A stretch of 64,000 nucleotides of DNA. Source: Spartobacteria bacterium. GTDB lineage: Bacteria; Verrucomicrobiota; Verrucomicrobiia; Chthoniobacterales; UBA10450. This document shows, piece by piece, positions 15,740 through 23,731 of the stretch. The notes beneath the pieces are model-generated. The model did not search any database, was not told the DNA's origin, and was given only the letters and a program-made list of their open reading frames with translations. A program made the position numbers and the translations under genes. The stretch lies in NCBI GenBank assembly GCA_003134765.1, contig PLCM01000035.1:52743-116742 (forward strand). The letters run 5' to 3'. Every line of letters starts with the position of its first letter. Positions within the stretch are counted from its first letter, which is position 1.

Positions 15740-16041
15740 AGGGAACGGAGCCATTCCTCGACCATGCCTTCGCGCTCGCGCGACGCCGTCCGGACTCGGT
15801 TCCCTCCGGGCTGCCCTTTGGAATGGAGACCGCTGTTCTGGCACAGTGGAGAAGTTCGCGCGCATCTGCGAAGAGCGACATCGGCATGCTTCGGATTTTT
15901 CGTTGGACGGCGATCCTTGCCTGCCTGGTGGCCGTGGCGGGCGGTGCCTGGAAACTTGATGATATCGCGCGGATCTCGCACCGCTTGGATCCTGAAACCA
16001 GAATCGTGGACTCCGCTTTTCTCGCCGGGCTTGACCAATGA
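15736..16041 (+). CDS. Single-span membrane protein of the ECF operon (anti-sigma-like position)
   Basis: A 101-residue protein overlapping the sigma gene by 4 bp and the next gene by 4 bp. It has an N-terminal cytoplasmic part (MKGTEPFLDHAFALARRRPD), one transmembrane helix (RWTAILACLVAVAGGAW, about 56-72) and a short outer tail. Size, topology and position fit a sigma-regulating membrane protein, though no zinc anti-sigma motif is seen. Confidence 0.65.
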   Translation: MKGTEPFLDHAFALARRRPDSVPSGLPFGMETAVLAQWRSSRASAKSDIGMLRIFRWTAILACLVAVAGGAWKLDDIARISHRLDPETRIVDSAFLAGLDQ

Positions 16042-16427
16042 GCAAGGCGTCATCCTGGAAGGTCTTTCTTTACGCGGCGCTCGTCTTCGTGGCTGGTCTG
16101 TTCATCGGCGTAATCGCCGGTCCGCATGGGCTAAGAATGCTTCTTAGTCCGCCCACGCCAGCCGAGATGTCGAGTCATATCCTTGCGCGGCTGCAACACC
16201 GGCTCTCGCTCACTCCAGAGCAGATTGCGCAGATCAAGCCGCTTCTTGAGCAAACGTCATCCGACATTGAAGCGATCCGTGAGGCCACGACCAAACAGGT
16301 AGCGGATCGGATCGCCGAGACGGATTCAAAGATAGCGCCTTTTCTCACGCCCGAGCAGAAAGCCAAACTCGACCAAATGGGAATCGAACATCGCGAACAC
16401 ATGCGACGCTCTCCCGTTTTCCGGTAG
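16038..16427 (+). CDS. Spy/CpxP-like periplasmic LTxxQ protein
   Basis: A 129-residue protein with an N-terminal anchor (WKVFLYAALVFVAGLFIGVI) and a long helical domain holding two LTPEQ motifs (LSLTPEQIAQIKPLL and PFLTPEQKAKLDQMG). These are hallmarks of Spy/CpxP/ZraP stress proteins that sense or chaperone misfolded envelope proteins or metals. As third gene of an ECF operon it fits an envelope-stress module. Its last 230 bp and the adjacent REP are duplicated immediately downstream. Confidence 0.75.
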   Translation: MSKASSWKVFLYAALVFVAGLFIGVIAGPHGLRMLLSPPTPAEMSSHILARLQHRLSLTPEQIAQIKPLLEQTSSDIEAIREATTKQVADRIAETDSKIAPFLTPEQKAKLDQMGIEHREHMRRSPVFR

Positions 16428-16437
16428 GCGCCGCGTT

Positions 16438-16474
16438 AAATATCAAATGTTTAGACGCGACCCCACTCCTCTCC
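16438..16474 (+). repeat. REP copy after the Spy-like gene
   Basis: AAATATCAAATG then TTTAGACGCGACCCCACTC and CTCTCC. It differs from the RAYT-flanking REP by one base in the first half. It lies 10 bp after the stop codon. Confidence 0.8.
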
Positions 16475-16481
16475 ACGCGTT

Positions 16482-16518
16482 AAATGTCAAATATTTAGAC
16501 GCGACCCCACTCATCTCC
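16482..16518 (+). repeat. REP copy, middle
   Basis: AAATGTCAAATA then TTTAGACGCGACCCCACTC and ATCTCC. Direct repeat of the neighbouring copy, 44 bp apart. Confidence 0.8.
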
Positions 16519-16545
16519 CAGAGCAGACTGCGCAGATCACGCCGC

Positions 16546-16776
16546 CACCGGCTCTCGCTCACTCCAGAGCAGATTGCGCAGATCAAGCCGCTGGTTGAGC
16601 AAACGTCATCCGACATTGAAGCGATCCGTGAGGCCACGACCAAACAGGTAGCGGATCGGATCGCCGAGACGGATTCAAAGATAGCGCCTTTTCTCACGCC
16701 CGAGCAGAAAGCCAAACTCGACCAAATGGGCATCGAACATCGCGAACACATGCGACGCTCTCCCGTTTTCCGGTAG
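16546..16776 (+). pseudogene. Duplicated 3' fragment of the Spy-like gene
   Basis: Encodes the same HRLSLTPEQIAQIKPL to MRRSPVFR tail as the intact gene at 16038-16427 but lacks the membrane anchor. The open frame upstream is made of REP sequence (reads FRRDPTPLH), so it has no plausible start. It is treated as a non-functional duplicate. Confidence 0.7.
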
Positions 16777-16786
16777 GCGCCGCGTT

Positions 16787-16841
16787 AAATGTCAAATGTT
16801 TAGACGCGACCCCACTCCTCTCCGCGACCCCACTCCTCTCC
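16787..16841 (+). repeat. REP copy with extra GCGACCCCACTCCTCTCC unit
   Basis: A full REP (16787-16823) is followed at once by a second GCGACCCCACTCCTCTCC (16824-16841), a direct duplication of the 3' half. Confidence 0.75.
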
Positions 16842-17138
16842 GCCGGCTCATTGGGGTGCGCGACAAGAAACTTTCATTAGAAAACCGCCACCAACCTTCT
16901 GGCTGCGTCGAGGCGTTTTTCCTGCAGGTTGTAGCCGGGATCGGTGATCCCGGGCCGGGCAAGGGAGCGCGATTCCCAGGGCCGGGATCACCGATCCCGG
17001 CTACAATCCATGCATGGAGGCAGGCATTCCTGCAGCAGGTCCAAGCGGCATCGGCCCGCCGCAACGCCCTCTTTTTCGACCCAAACCCGCCGCCGATTCC
17101 GGGTGATCTGATCTGCCGCATACTGTATCGTTACAGCG
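16842..17138. other. Intergenic region with large palindrome
   Basis: No gene supported. It is dominated by the inverted repeat at 16929-17006; the remainder is unremarkable GC-rich sequence leading to the nucleotidyltransferase gene. Confidence 0.5.
16929..17006. repeat. Long palindromic element, family TTGTAGCCGGGATCGG
   Basis: A perfect 25-base inverted repeat: the left arm starts TTGTAGCCGGGATCGGTGAT (16929) and the right arm ends ATCCCGGCTACAA (17006), separated by 28 bases. A second full copy with variant arms is at 23732-23807 and a half copy at 19695-19718. It would form a strong hairpin if transcribed. Confidence 0.8.
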
Positions 17139-17639
17139 ATGAAGCGCGCGCTTGAGGTGCTGAATGACTTGGAGAAGCAAGGCGTTTTCTCACGCTATGC
17201 AATCGGTGGGGCGATGGCTTCTACATTCTATACCGAGCCGGTCCTGACGTTTGATCTCGATGTTTTCGTCCTACTTCAGCCCGTAAACGGCGGTGGCCTA
17301 ATCTCGTTCAGTCCAATCTATGAAGCGCTGCGGCGGCGCGGTTATGAAGAAGAGACGGAAACTGTCTCAATCGAGGGCATTCCGGTTCAATTTCCTCCCG
17401 CCTACAACTCCCTTACCGACGAGGCGGCCGCGGAGGCGCGCGAAATCGATTACGACGGCGTGCCCACACGTGTCGCGCGGGCAGAGCATCTCATTGCCAT
17501 CTGTTTGCAGACCGGCCGTACGAAGGATCGTGCGCGCGTGGCGATGCTGCGCGAACAGGCGACGCTCGATCTCAACCTGCTTGCTGATATTCTGAAGCGG
17601 CATCAACTTGAGGAGAAATGGAAGCGATGGACGGAGTAA
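17139..17639 (+). CDS. Nucleotidyltransferase-fold protein (AbiEii/DUF6036-like)
   Basis: A 166-residue protein. YAIGGAMASTFYTEP (about 20-34) and LTFDLDVFVLL (36-46) match the GG...(D)xDxD pattern of minimal nucleotidyltransferases seen in AbiEii-type toxins and DUF6036 proteins. RAEHLIAICLQTGRTKDRARV (about 121-141) is the usual C-terminal helix segment. A small basic partner gene overlaps its 3' end. This arrangement resembles toxin-antitoxin or AbiE-like modules. The catalytic residues seem present; the target is unknown. Confidence 0.7.
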   Translation: MKRALEVLNDLEKQGVFSRYAIGGAMASTFYTEPVLTFDLDVFVLLQPVNGGGLISFSPIYEALRRRGYEEETETVSIEGIPVQFPPAYNSLTDEAAAEAREIDYDGVPTRVARAEHLIAICLQTGRTKDRARVAMLREQATLDLNLLADILKRHQLEEKWKRWTE

Positions 17640-17896
17640 GCGCGGAGGTGGCCAGAATTTTTGCGGCAAAGGAAAGACGCCGCCGTGATCTGGCGCGGCT
17701 TCCATTTCAAGAGAAAGTGCGCGCCGTGATTCAGCTGCAAGAGATGGCGGCAACCATCCTGCGCGCGCGAGGAAAGATGGTGCGGCCCTGGAATGTGAGC
17801 GCCATCCATTCGGCTTCGCTCAGGACAGGCTCAAGCGAAAAGAAAGCGCGCGATTCCGAAACGCCAACGACGAAGCGTCCTGCTATGATAAAGTAA
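17627..17896 (+). CDS. Small partner of the nucleotidyltransferase, altered C-terminus
   Basis: About 89 residues if started at 17627 (an in-frame ATG at 17618 is also possible), overlapping the upstream gene. The core (AAKERRRRDLARLPFQEKVR, then VIQLQEMAATILRARGKMVR) looks like the conserved part of a compact helical partner protein. After RPWN the sequence becomes low in complexity and matches a dispersed repeat fragment (GGCTTCGCTCAGGACAGGCT). The natural C-terminus may thus have been replaced by repeat-derived sequence. Confidence 0.55.
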   Translation: MDGVSAEVARIFAAKERRRRDLARLPFQEKVRAVIQLQEMAATILRARGKMVRPWNVSAIHSASLRTGSSEKKARDSETPTTKRPAMIK

Positions 17897-17911
17897 CCCG
17901 TACCTATTCTT

Positions 17912-19693
17912 ATGATGACGATACTGATGATGAAATCTCCTCGTGCCTGCGCTCTTGCTGGCGCCCTTGTTGCCATTCTTTGGTTTGCCGCCGCGTCTTT
18001 TGCCGCCGCGCAAACGGACAAACCGGTGCCGGGCGAATTGAAAGTGAAGCCCAGCAAGGAGACGCGAGCCGCCGCGGAAGGCGACACGCCGGGCAAGACC
18101 GACGCGAAGGATCGCGATAAGGATAAGGGCAAAGACGAGGAAAAAGATCCGCCGCCGAGTGTGACCGAGCACACGCTCACCGTTGGTGGCAAGACGATCC
18201 ATTACCGCGCGACGGCGGGTTACATGGTGATGCGCGATTGGAGCGAGAAGAAAAAGGAGGAAGATGGCGAGGGCGATAGACGACGCACGCCGTCGCCCTC
18301 ACCAGCGAAAGAAGCCGACAAACCGAAAGACAAAGACGGCAAAGATAAGGATGAGCCGAAGCAGAAGGCGAAAGTTTTCTATGTCGCCTACACGCGGACC
18401 GATGTGGGCAATGATCCGGCCAAGCGGCCGATCACGTATTCCTTCAATGGCGGGCCGGGGTCGGCGAGCGTGTGGCTGCACCTGGGCGCGCTCGGACCGC
18501 GCCGCACGGAATTGACCGAGCGTGGCGAAGCGCCGCTTGCGCCATATCACTTGGTGGACAACGAAGCGACCTGGCTCGATGCGACCGATCTGGTTTTCAT
18601 CGATCCGGTTTCCACCGGTTACAGTCGTAGCGCGCCTGGTGAAGATCCGAAGCAGTTCCACGGCTTTAAGGAAGATCTCGCCAGTGTAGGCGATTTCATC
18701 CGGCTTTACACCTCGCGTAATACGCGCTGGGCATCGCCCAAGTTCATTATCGGCGAGAGCTACGGCACCACGCGGGCCGCGGGATTGAGCGATTATTTGC
18801 AGGAGCGCTACGGCTTCTACGTCAATGGCATCATCCTGGTCTCGAGCGTGCTGGATTTTTCCTCGATCCGTTTCGGGCCGGGCAACGACCGGCCGTTTCC
18901 GCTGTTCTTGCCGACTTACACGGCCGCGGCCTGGTACCACAAGAAACTGCCGCCGGATTTACAGAGCAAACCGCTGGCCGACGTGCTTAAGGAAAGTGAA
19001 AAATTCGCGTCGAATGAATACCTGCTCGCGCTCAACCGCGGCGATCAGCTCGACGAGAATCAGCGAAAAGAACTCGCGAGCAAACTGGCACGGCTCACCG
19101 GGTTACCGGCAGACGCCATCGCGCAATGGAATTTCCGCATTCCCGCGCAGCGTTTCTTTTTCGACCTGCTCAAGGATAGAAACCGCTCCATCGGCCGCTA
19201 CGACGCGCGTTTCACCGGCATTCGCTATGAGCCGGGCACGGAGCAGTACGATTTCGATCCGAGCTACGAAGCCGTCCTCGGCCCTAACAGCGGGATGATG
19301 AACGATTACTTGCGGCGCGAGCTAAAGTTCGAGAGCGATTTGCCGTACGAAATGATCGCCGATGTGCGCCCGTGGAACTACGCGAACGTGGCGCAGAACC
19401 AGTATCTGGATGTTGCCGAAGACTTGCGCAAGGCGATGAGTCGCAATCCCTATTTGAAACTGTGGGTTTGCTGCGGCTACTACGACCTGGCCACACCCTA
19501 TTACGCGGCCGAGCACGTGCTGCACGCGATGCAGCTCGACCCGACTATTCGCGATAACCTGCGGATGACCTTCTACGAAGCTGGTCACATGATCTACATC
19601 AATCATCCGTCACTGCTGCAGTTCCGCACCGACGCTACCGCGTTTATGCAGGACGCCCTCAAACCGCGTGTCGTGCCTGCCGCAGAGCCATAG
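17912..19693 (+). CDS. Secreted S10-family serine carboxypeptidase-like protein
   Basis: A 593-residue protein with a signal peptide (about 8-34, ALAGALVAILWFAAASFAAA). Two Lys/Asp-rich linkers (about 65-80 and 130-148) come before the alpha/beta-hydrolase domain. The triad is visible: nucleophile S283 in GESYG, D525 in CGYYDLATPYY and H559 in EAGHMIYIN. An oxyanion-hole region (FNGGPGSASVW, about 179-189) also fits S10. It likely releases C-terminal residues from peptides in the periplasm or outside. The start could be either of the first Mets. Confidence 0.9.
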   Translation: MMTILMMKSPRACALAGALVAILWFAAASFAAAQTDKPVPGELKVKPSKETRAAAEGDTPGKTDAKDRDKDKGKDEEKDPPPSVTEHTLTVGGKTIHYRATAGYMVMRDWSEKKKEEDGEGDRRRTPSPSPAKEADKPKDKDGKDKDEPKQKAKVFYVAYTRTDVGNDPAKRPITYSFNGGPGSASVWLHLGALGPRRTELTERGEAPLAPYHLVDNEATWLDATDLVFIDPVSTGYSRSAPGEDPKQFHGFKEDLASVGDFIRLYTSRNTRWASPKFIIGESYGTTRAAGLSDYLQERYGFYVNGIILVSSVLDFSSIRFGPGNDRPFPLFLPTYTAAAWYHKKLPPDLQSKPLADVLKESEKFASNEYLLALNRGDQLDENQRKELASKLARLTGLPADAIAQWNFRIPAQRFFFDLLKDRNRSIGRYDARFTGIRYEPGTEQYDFDPSYEAVLGPNSGMMNDYLRRELKFESDLPYEMIADVRPWNYANVAQNQYLDVAEDLRKAMSRNPYLKLWVCCGYYDLATPYYAAEHVLHAMQLDPTIRDNLRMTFYEAGHMIYINHPSLLQFRTDATAFMQDALKPRVVPAAEP

Positions 19694-19694
19694 G

Positions 19695-19718
19695 TTGTAG
19701 CCGGGATCGGTGATCCCG
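19695..19718 (+). repeat. Half copy of the TTGTAGCCGGGATCGG palindrome
   Basis: Matches the left arm of the element at 16929-17006 but the right arm is missing; it is followed by another CGCTGTAGCCGCC-type repeat (about 19718-19800). Lies just after the S10 peptidase stop. Confidence 0.7.
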
Positions 19719-19992
19719 CGCTGTAGCCGCCTCGCTGTGTCGAGGCGTCCCTCGCAGAAACACGGCGATCCGGCCGCTGCCGGACCGTGGCTACAAGAAG
19801 GCCTAAATAATGGGACGGGACGGCGCCCGTCCCTCCAAGGGTTCTTTCGTCCCGGCGGGACTCTTTGCCTTTGAGAAGCTAATATTTCCCTGGCTTCGGC
19901 GTGAGCGGCCCGGCAGGCGGAGCTCGGCAAATGATTAACCGACTTTCAGAGCGATCTCGACGAGATGCATTTTGGCCGCTAGTAAGGAAGCG

Positions 19993-20163
19993 ATGAAAGG
20001 TTTACTCAAAGCGATCGTGGCGGGAGCGCTGCTCTGGGTAGCGATCAACCTGGTCGCCATCGGATATCAGCCGGCCCATGCTGGGTCGGTAGTCGCGACG
20101 GTGGAAATTGTTCTCGCCTTGTTGGTGGCGATTCTCGCCTGTGTAATTCTTCGCTGGGATTAG
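19993..20163 (+). CDS. Small two-helix membrane protein, paralogue of 13542-13715
   Basis: A 56-residue protein (MKGLLKAIVAGALLWVAINL) with the same helix-GYQPAHAG-helix layout as its paralogue. The start is taken at the Met where similarity to the other copy begins, although the frame opens at 19972. Flanked by repeat-rich sequence on both sides. Function unknown. Confidence 0.65.
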   Translation: MKGLLKAIVAGALLWVAINLVAIGYQPAHAGSVVATVEIVLALLVAILACVILRWD

Positions 20164-20283
20164 CCGGGCTCGGCGTGCGCCGTGCCGCGCGAAATAGTGG
20201 GATGACACGGAGACGAACCCCCAACCCTGATTCCCAAGTCACCCGCGCTCTATGTCATCCCTCCAGAGGAAAAATCCAAAAAA

Positions 20284-20351
20284 CAGAAGGCAACGAAGGA
20301 AGCAAAGGAGTTCTCAGACGCCACTCCGTTACCTTCGCTTCCTTCTGTTAA
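20284..20351. repeat. Imperfect palindrome AACAGAAGG...CCTTCTGTT, possible bidirectional terminator
   Basis: AACAGAAGGCAACGAAGGAA on the left is largely complementary to the right arm ending TTCCTTCTGTT. It lies between convergent genes (ends 20163 and 20371), where it could stop transcription from both sides. Confidence 0.5.
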
Positions 20352-20370
20352 ATTACCGCTTTCTCCCGTC

Positions 20371-22131
20371 TTAGCTGGATTTTGCGGGCGCAGACGCCTG
20401 CGTTTTTATCCATGCTCCTACGCGTTCCTGCAGAAGGTCCAGCGGCATTGCTCCGCCGTTCAGGATTTCGTCGTGGAAGGCTTTTATGTCGAACTTCGAT
20501 CCGAGCTGCGCCTTGGCTTCCTCGCGTAGCTTGCGAATGGTGAGCTGGCCCATCTTGTAAGCCAGCGCCTGCCCCGGCCAGGCGATATAGCGGTCGGTCT
20601 CGCTCTGTGCCACCGTGTCGTTCACGTCGTTGGCGTGCATGTAATCGATCACTTTCTCACGGCTCCAGTTCTTGTCGTGAATGCCGGTATCGACAACCAG
20701 CCGAACGGCGCGAAACAGCTCGGAATTCAGCCGGCCATAGTCCGACACAGGATCCGTGTAGAAGCCGATCTCTTTGCCCAGCTCTTCGGCATAAAGCGCC
20801 CAACCCTCGGCGTAGGAAGAGTAACCGCCGTGGAGGCGGAACTTGGGAAGGTCAGGCAAGGTCTGGGCGATGCTGATCTGCATGTGATGGCCCGGGACGC
20901 CCTCGTGGTAGGCAACTGCTTCGTCGTCGACCAGGCTGCGCTTTGTCGGATCAGACACGGCCACAACCACCCGGCCAGGCCGCTTGCCGTCCGGCGTGCC
21001 GTTGACATAGTGCGTCGCCGCGGCTTTCGCGAAGTCCGGGATCGGTTCCACCGTTACCGGCCCTTTCGGCAACAGGCCGAATAGTTCCGGCAGCTTCGGC
21101 TCCATCTGGTGGATGTATTTGGCAAAGTCATCCACAATCTGCTGCTCGCTTTTCGGTTTCCACTTGGGGTCGTTGTTGATGGCCTCCCGGAAACTGGCGA
21201 GGTCCTTGTGCCCCTGTGCTACGGCCAGCTTCGTCATCTCTGCCGTGATGCGCTCCACTTCTTTCAGCCCGATCTCATGGATCTCGGCGGGCGGGACGTT
21301 CGTCGTGGTCATCATCTTGACAGCTTCCGCATAGCGCCGTTTGCCGTCGGGCAGACTTTCGATCGAGATCTCCGTCCGTCCTTTCGGGTCGTAATCGCTG
21401 CGGAGGAACTCCGCGAATTTCTTGTAGGCGGGAAAGACATCGTCGTTCACCGCCTTCGTGATCTCGTCGGTCAGCCGCTTCTTGTCCGCGTCGGAAAAGT
21501 CCGCCGGAAACTTCTTCGCCGGGAGAAGGAACGGGTTCGCGGCGATGACGCCATCGCATTGGCCGGGGAGCTTCTCGAGCACGAGCTTGGGCGGCATGAG
21601 TCCGTCCTTCAGGCCCTGCCGCATCACCTCGGTCACCTGATCCAAGACGCGCGGAATCTGATGGAGCCGGGAAATGTAATCCTGGTAGTGCGGCACGGAA
21701 TCGAAGGGCATGCCGTTCGCCAAATCGGCGAGGCGGGTGTGGACGCCATTCTGCTGGTTCACGGGCATTTCATAATTCTTCAGGCTGAAGTTCACGTCCT
21801 CGCGCTCGATCTGCTGCTGGAGAAGCCGATGGCTGAGCAGGTCTTTGTCGCCCATTCCATCGCTGGGAATGGCTTTGAGCCGCGCCAGGAAAGCATCGGC
21901 TTCCGCATGCCGGCGCGCGATCTCGGCGAGTGAATACTGGCCCAGCTTATCGTTGTAGCGGTAGTCGCCAACGGACGTCGCCCGCTCCGGCGAGTTCTTG
22001 AGCTCCGTCTGATAAAACTCCTCGAATAACGCGTTTTGCTGAGCCACGCGCTCGGCCATCGGCGCCATCTGCCCGAAAGCCGGGCACGCCAGGGCCAGAA
22101 CAACCCCAAACCCGCTAAATATATGTCGCAT
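20371..22131 (-). CDS. Secreted DUF885-family metallopeptidase-like protein
   Basis: 586 residues if started at the ATG at 22131, preferred because a signal peptide begins right there (MRHIFSGFGVVLALACPAFG); the frame extends 15 codons upstream. The key motif AYHEGVPGHHMQ has H409, E410, H415 and H416, the zinc-binding HExxxxHH-type signature of DUF885 proteins. Other blocks such as PARR-like helices and LYAEELGKEIGFY are typical. Probably hydrolyses peptides in the periplasm. It has its own unit, convergent with the small gene at 19993. Confidence 0.85.
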   Translation of the reverse strand: MRHIFSGFGVVLALACPAFGQMAPMAERVAQQNALFEEFYQTELKNSPERATSVGDYRYNDKLGQYSLAEIARRHAEADAFLARLKAIPSDGMGDKDLLSHRLLQQQIEREDVNFSLKNYEMPVNQQNGVHTRLADLANGMPFDSVPHYQDYISRLHQIPRVLDQVTEVMRQGLKDGLMPPKLVLEKLPGQCDGVIAANPFLLPAKKFPADFSDADKKRLTDEITKAVNDDVFPAYKKFAEFLRSDYDPKGRTEISIESLPDGKRRYAEAVKMMTTTNVPPAEIHEIGLKEVERITAEMTKLAVAQGHKDLASFREAINNDPKWKPKSEQQIVDDFAKYIHQMEPKLPELFGLLPKGPVTVEPIPDFAKAAATHYVNGTPDGKRPGRVVVAVSDPTKRSLVDDEAVAYHEGVPGHHMQISIAQTLPDLPKFRLHGGYSSYAEGWALYAEELGKEIGFYTDPVSDYGRLNSELFRAVRLVVDTGIHDKNWSREKVIDYMHANDVNDTVAQSETDRYIAWPGQALAYKMGQLTIRKLREEAKAQLGSKFDIKAFHDEILNGGAMPLDLLQERVGAWIKTQASAPAKSS

Positions 22132-22200
22132 ACGAAATCTTAGCAGAATGCGCCCGCCGCGCACGCACGGATGCAAAAGCTGAGGAGCGCTGATCGGGAT

Positions 22201-22231
22201 TTGTAGGGCGTCTGCGGCGGACGCCCTACAA
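22201..22231. repeat. Palindrome TTGTAGGGCGTC/GACGCCCTACAA
   Basis: A perfect 12-base inverted repeat with a 7-base loop. The same ends delimit a longer version at 46362-46423. Confidence 0.7.
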
Positions 22232-22291
22232 TGGCGGACGATTTCGACGCTCTTAGAGCGCCGTCGCGAGACGATCCAGTCCTGCCTGCGA

Positions 22292-22828
22292 TCAGGGGGT
22301 GGAAGCGGGCGAGGAGGAGGGGCCGGGTTCTTGTAACATCATGAAACCGGAGAAGACGGCGTCGGTGCGGTCTTTGTTCGCGGCGAGAAAAGCGGCGTTG
22401 GCCTTGGCCGTTGCGTTGTCGGACTTGGCCATGTCTTCGCTCATCGCCACGGCCATGATCGCGAAAATTCCCTTGGCAAAGTCATCCGGCGCCAGGCCGG
22501 CCGCCTTGAAGATTGCAACGGCCTTGGGGCATTTGGCGGAAATGATACTGCCCCAGGTCTCAGGCGTAATCGAGGGATCCTTGCCCACCGCAGCCATCTC
22601 GGCTTTCGCTGCATCGTCGGTGCTTATGCCCTTAATGAACTTGTCCATCTTGTCCAGAAGCTCGGTGGTGAGCGGAATGGCTCCGGCGGCTTTGATCTGG
22701 TCGGCTGGAGTTTCGGCGCGAAGGTCCGACGCGGCGGCGAAACCGAGTAGAGCGACGGTGAATGCGCTGGCAACCGCCAGGCGAGACAGGAAGGTAACGG
22801 TGTTTTTACCTGACGATGCTGATTTCAT
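22292..22828 (-). CDS. Exported protein of unknown function
   Basis: A 178-residue protein with a clear signal peptide (RLAVASAFTVALLGFAAASD). The mature part is helical with a single Cys (SAKCPKAVAIFKAAGLAPDD) and an Ala/Met-rich C-terminal helix (KGIFAIMAVAMSEDMA). I recognise no family. A single-gene unit, divergent from the peptidoglycan-binding gene about 140 bp away. Confidence 0.7.
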   Translation of the reverse strand: MKSASSGKNTVTFLSRLAVASAFTVALLGFAAASDLRAETPADQIKAAGAIPLTTELLDKMDKFIKGISTDDAAKAEMAAVGKDPSITPETWGSIISAKCPKAVAIFKAAGLAPDDFAKGIFAIMAVAMSEDMAKSDNATAKANAAFLAANKDRTDAVFSGFMMLQEPGPSSSPASTP

Positions 22829-22970
22829 TCAGCGACGGTAGGAAGACGGCCCGATCGGTCAATTACAAATTCCCGCAGCGAGCCGAGCCCAAACATGGTC
22901 GGTCTGAAAAGCGTCGGAAAAAGTGGCGAACAAAACAGAGCCTGATATTGTCTAACCTTCGGGCAGGCAA

Positions 22971-23687
22971 ATGAAACCGTTCATATTGCTGGCGGCGTGT
23001 TTCTCTTTCGCGATTGCGCAAGTCGCGACGGCCGACGATGGCGGGCGGAGGAATGCGGAGACGACGCAGCGAGTCGCTCGCCCGACATTCAATTCTCATC
23101 CCTCGACGGTTAATGGGAACCAGATCCGAATAGCTAACCATCCTAACGGGAACGTCCGTCGTCCTCCCCAGATGTTTCCGCAGCAGAGGCGTAATGTACC
23201 GTTCGGAAACTTTCAGGCAAGGCGGGCATCGGAGGCGGCGCGGCAGCGCGTGGTGGCGAACACAAGCGGCGGCCGTTTCCAGGGAGCAAACAACAATCGT
23301 CGAAGTTATTTCGACGCTCTCCAGCGCTGGCGACATGAACGGCACGACAGCAATTGGTGGAGACAACATTTCACCAACATCGTGCTCGTTAATTACGGCT
23401 ATTACTATTGCGACGCGGGCTATTGGTATCCAGCTTTCGGCTATGATCCGGCGAATGATTCTTACGACTACGCCGGTCCCATCTACACCTATGGCGACCT
23501 GTTGCCGGATCAGATGATCGCCAATGTCCAGAGCGCATTGCAAGATGAGGGCTATTACTCTGGACCAGTAACCGGTTCACTGACGTCGGACACTCGTGCT
23601 GCAATTGTGAGGTATCAGGCGGACTACGGGCTTATCATTACCGGAGCGATCGACGAGCCTACCATCGAAGCGCTTGGTTTGAATTAA
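22971..23687 (+). CDS. Exported protein with C-terminal peptidoglycan-binding domain
   Basis: A 238-residue protein. After the signal peptide (MKPFILLAACFSFAIAQVA) comes an Arg/Asn-rich, disordered region, a Trp-rich segment (RWRHERHDSNWWRQHF), a Tyr-rich stretch (YYYCDAGYWYPAFGYD) and a PG_binding_1 domain (VQSALQDEGYYSGPVTGSLT to DEPTIEALGLN, about 185-238). The same layout recurs in 43445-44278, so the two are paralogues. It probably binds cell-wall glycan; no enzymatic domain is attached. Confidence 0.85.
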   Translation: MKPFILLAACFSFAIAQVATADDGGRRNAETTQRVARPTFNSHPSTVNGNQIRIANHPNGNVRRPPQMFPQQRRNVPFGNFQARRASEAARQRVVANTSGGRFQGANNNRRSYFDALQRWRHERHDSNWWRQHFTNIVLVNYGYYYCDAGYWYPAFGYDPANDSYDYAGPIYTYGDLLPDQMIANVQSALQDEGYYSGPVTGSLTSDTRAAIVRYQADYGLIITGAIDEPTIEALGLN

Positions 23688-23731
23688 CCTGTAGCAGCAA
23701 CGCATTCGCTCTATGTCGTTCCTACAAGTTG

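Larger units (their letters stand above)
16197..16823 (+). repeat. Tandem duplication (349-bp offset) including gene 3' end and REP
   Basis: Bases 16197-16474 match 16546-16823 at a constant offset of 349 without indels and with about four substitutions (for example CTTCTTGAGC versus CTGGTTGAGC). Each unit ends in a REP. A third partial piece, CAGAGCAGACTGCGCAGATC (16519-16538), lies between them. The similarity implies recent origin. Confidence 0.85.

Noticed and set aside
16447..16545. Open frame across the REP copies before the duplicated Spy fragment
   Set aside because: It translates REP sequence (FRRDPTPLH...) and lacks a start signal.
16438..16841. REP copies considered as CRISPR repeats
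   Set aside because: Spacing is irregular (44 and 305 bases) and the intervening sequence is a duplicated gene end.
21109..21933. 274-codon plus-strand frame opposite the DUF885 gene
   Set aside because: Antisense shadow; the minus-strand gene has a signal peptide and a metal-binding motif.
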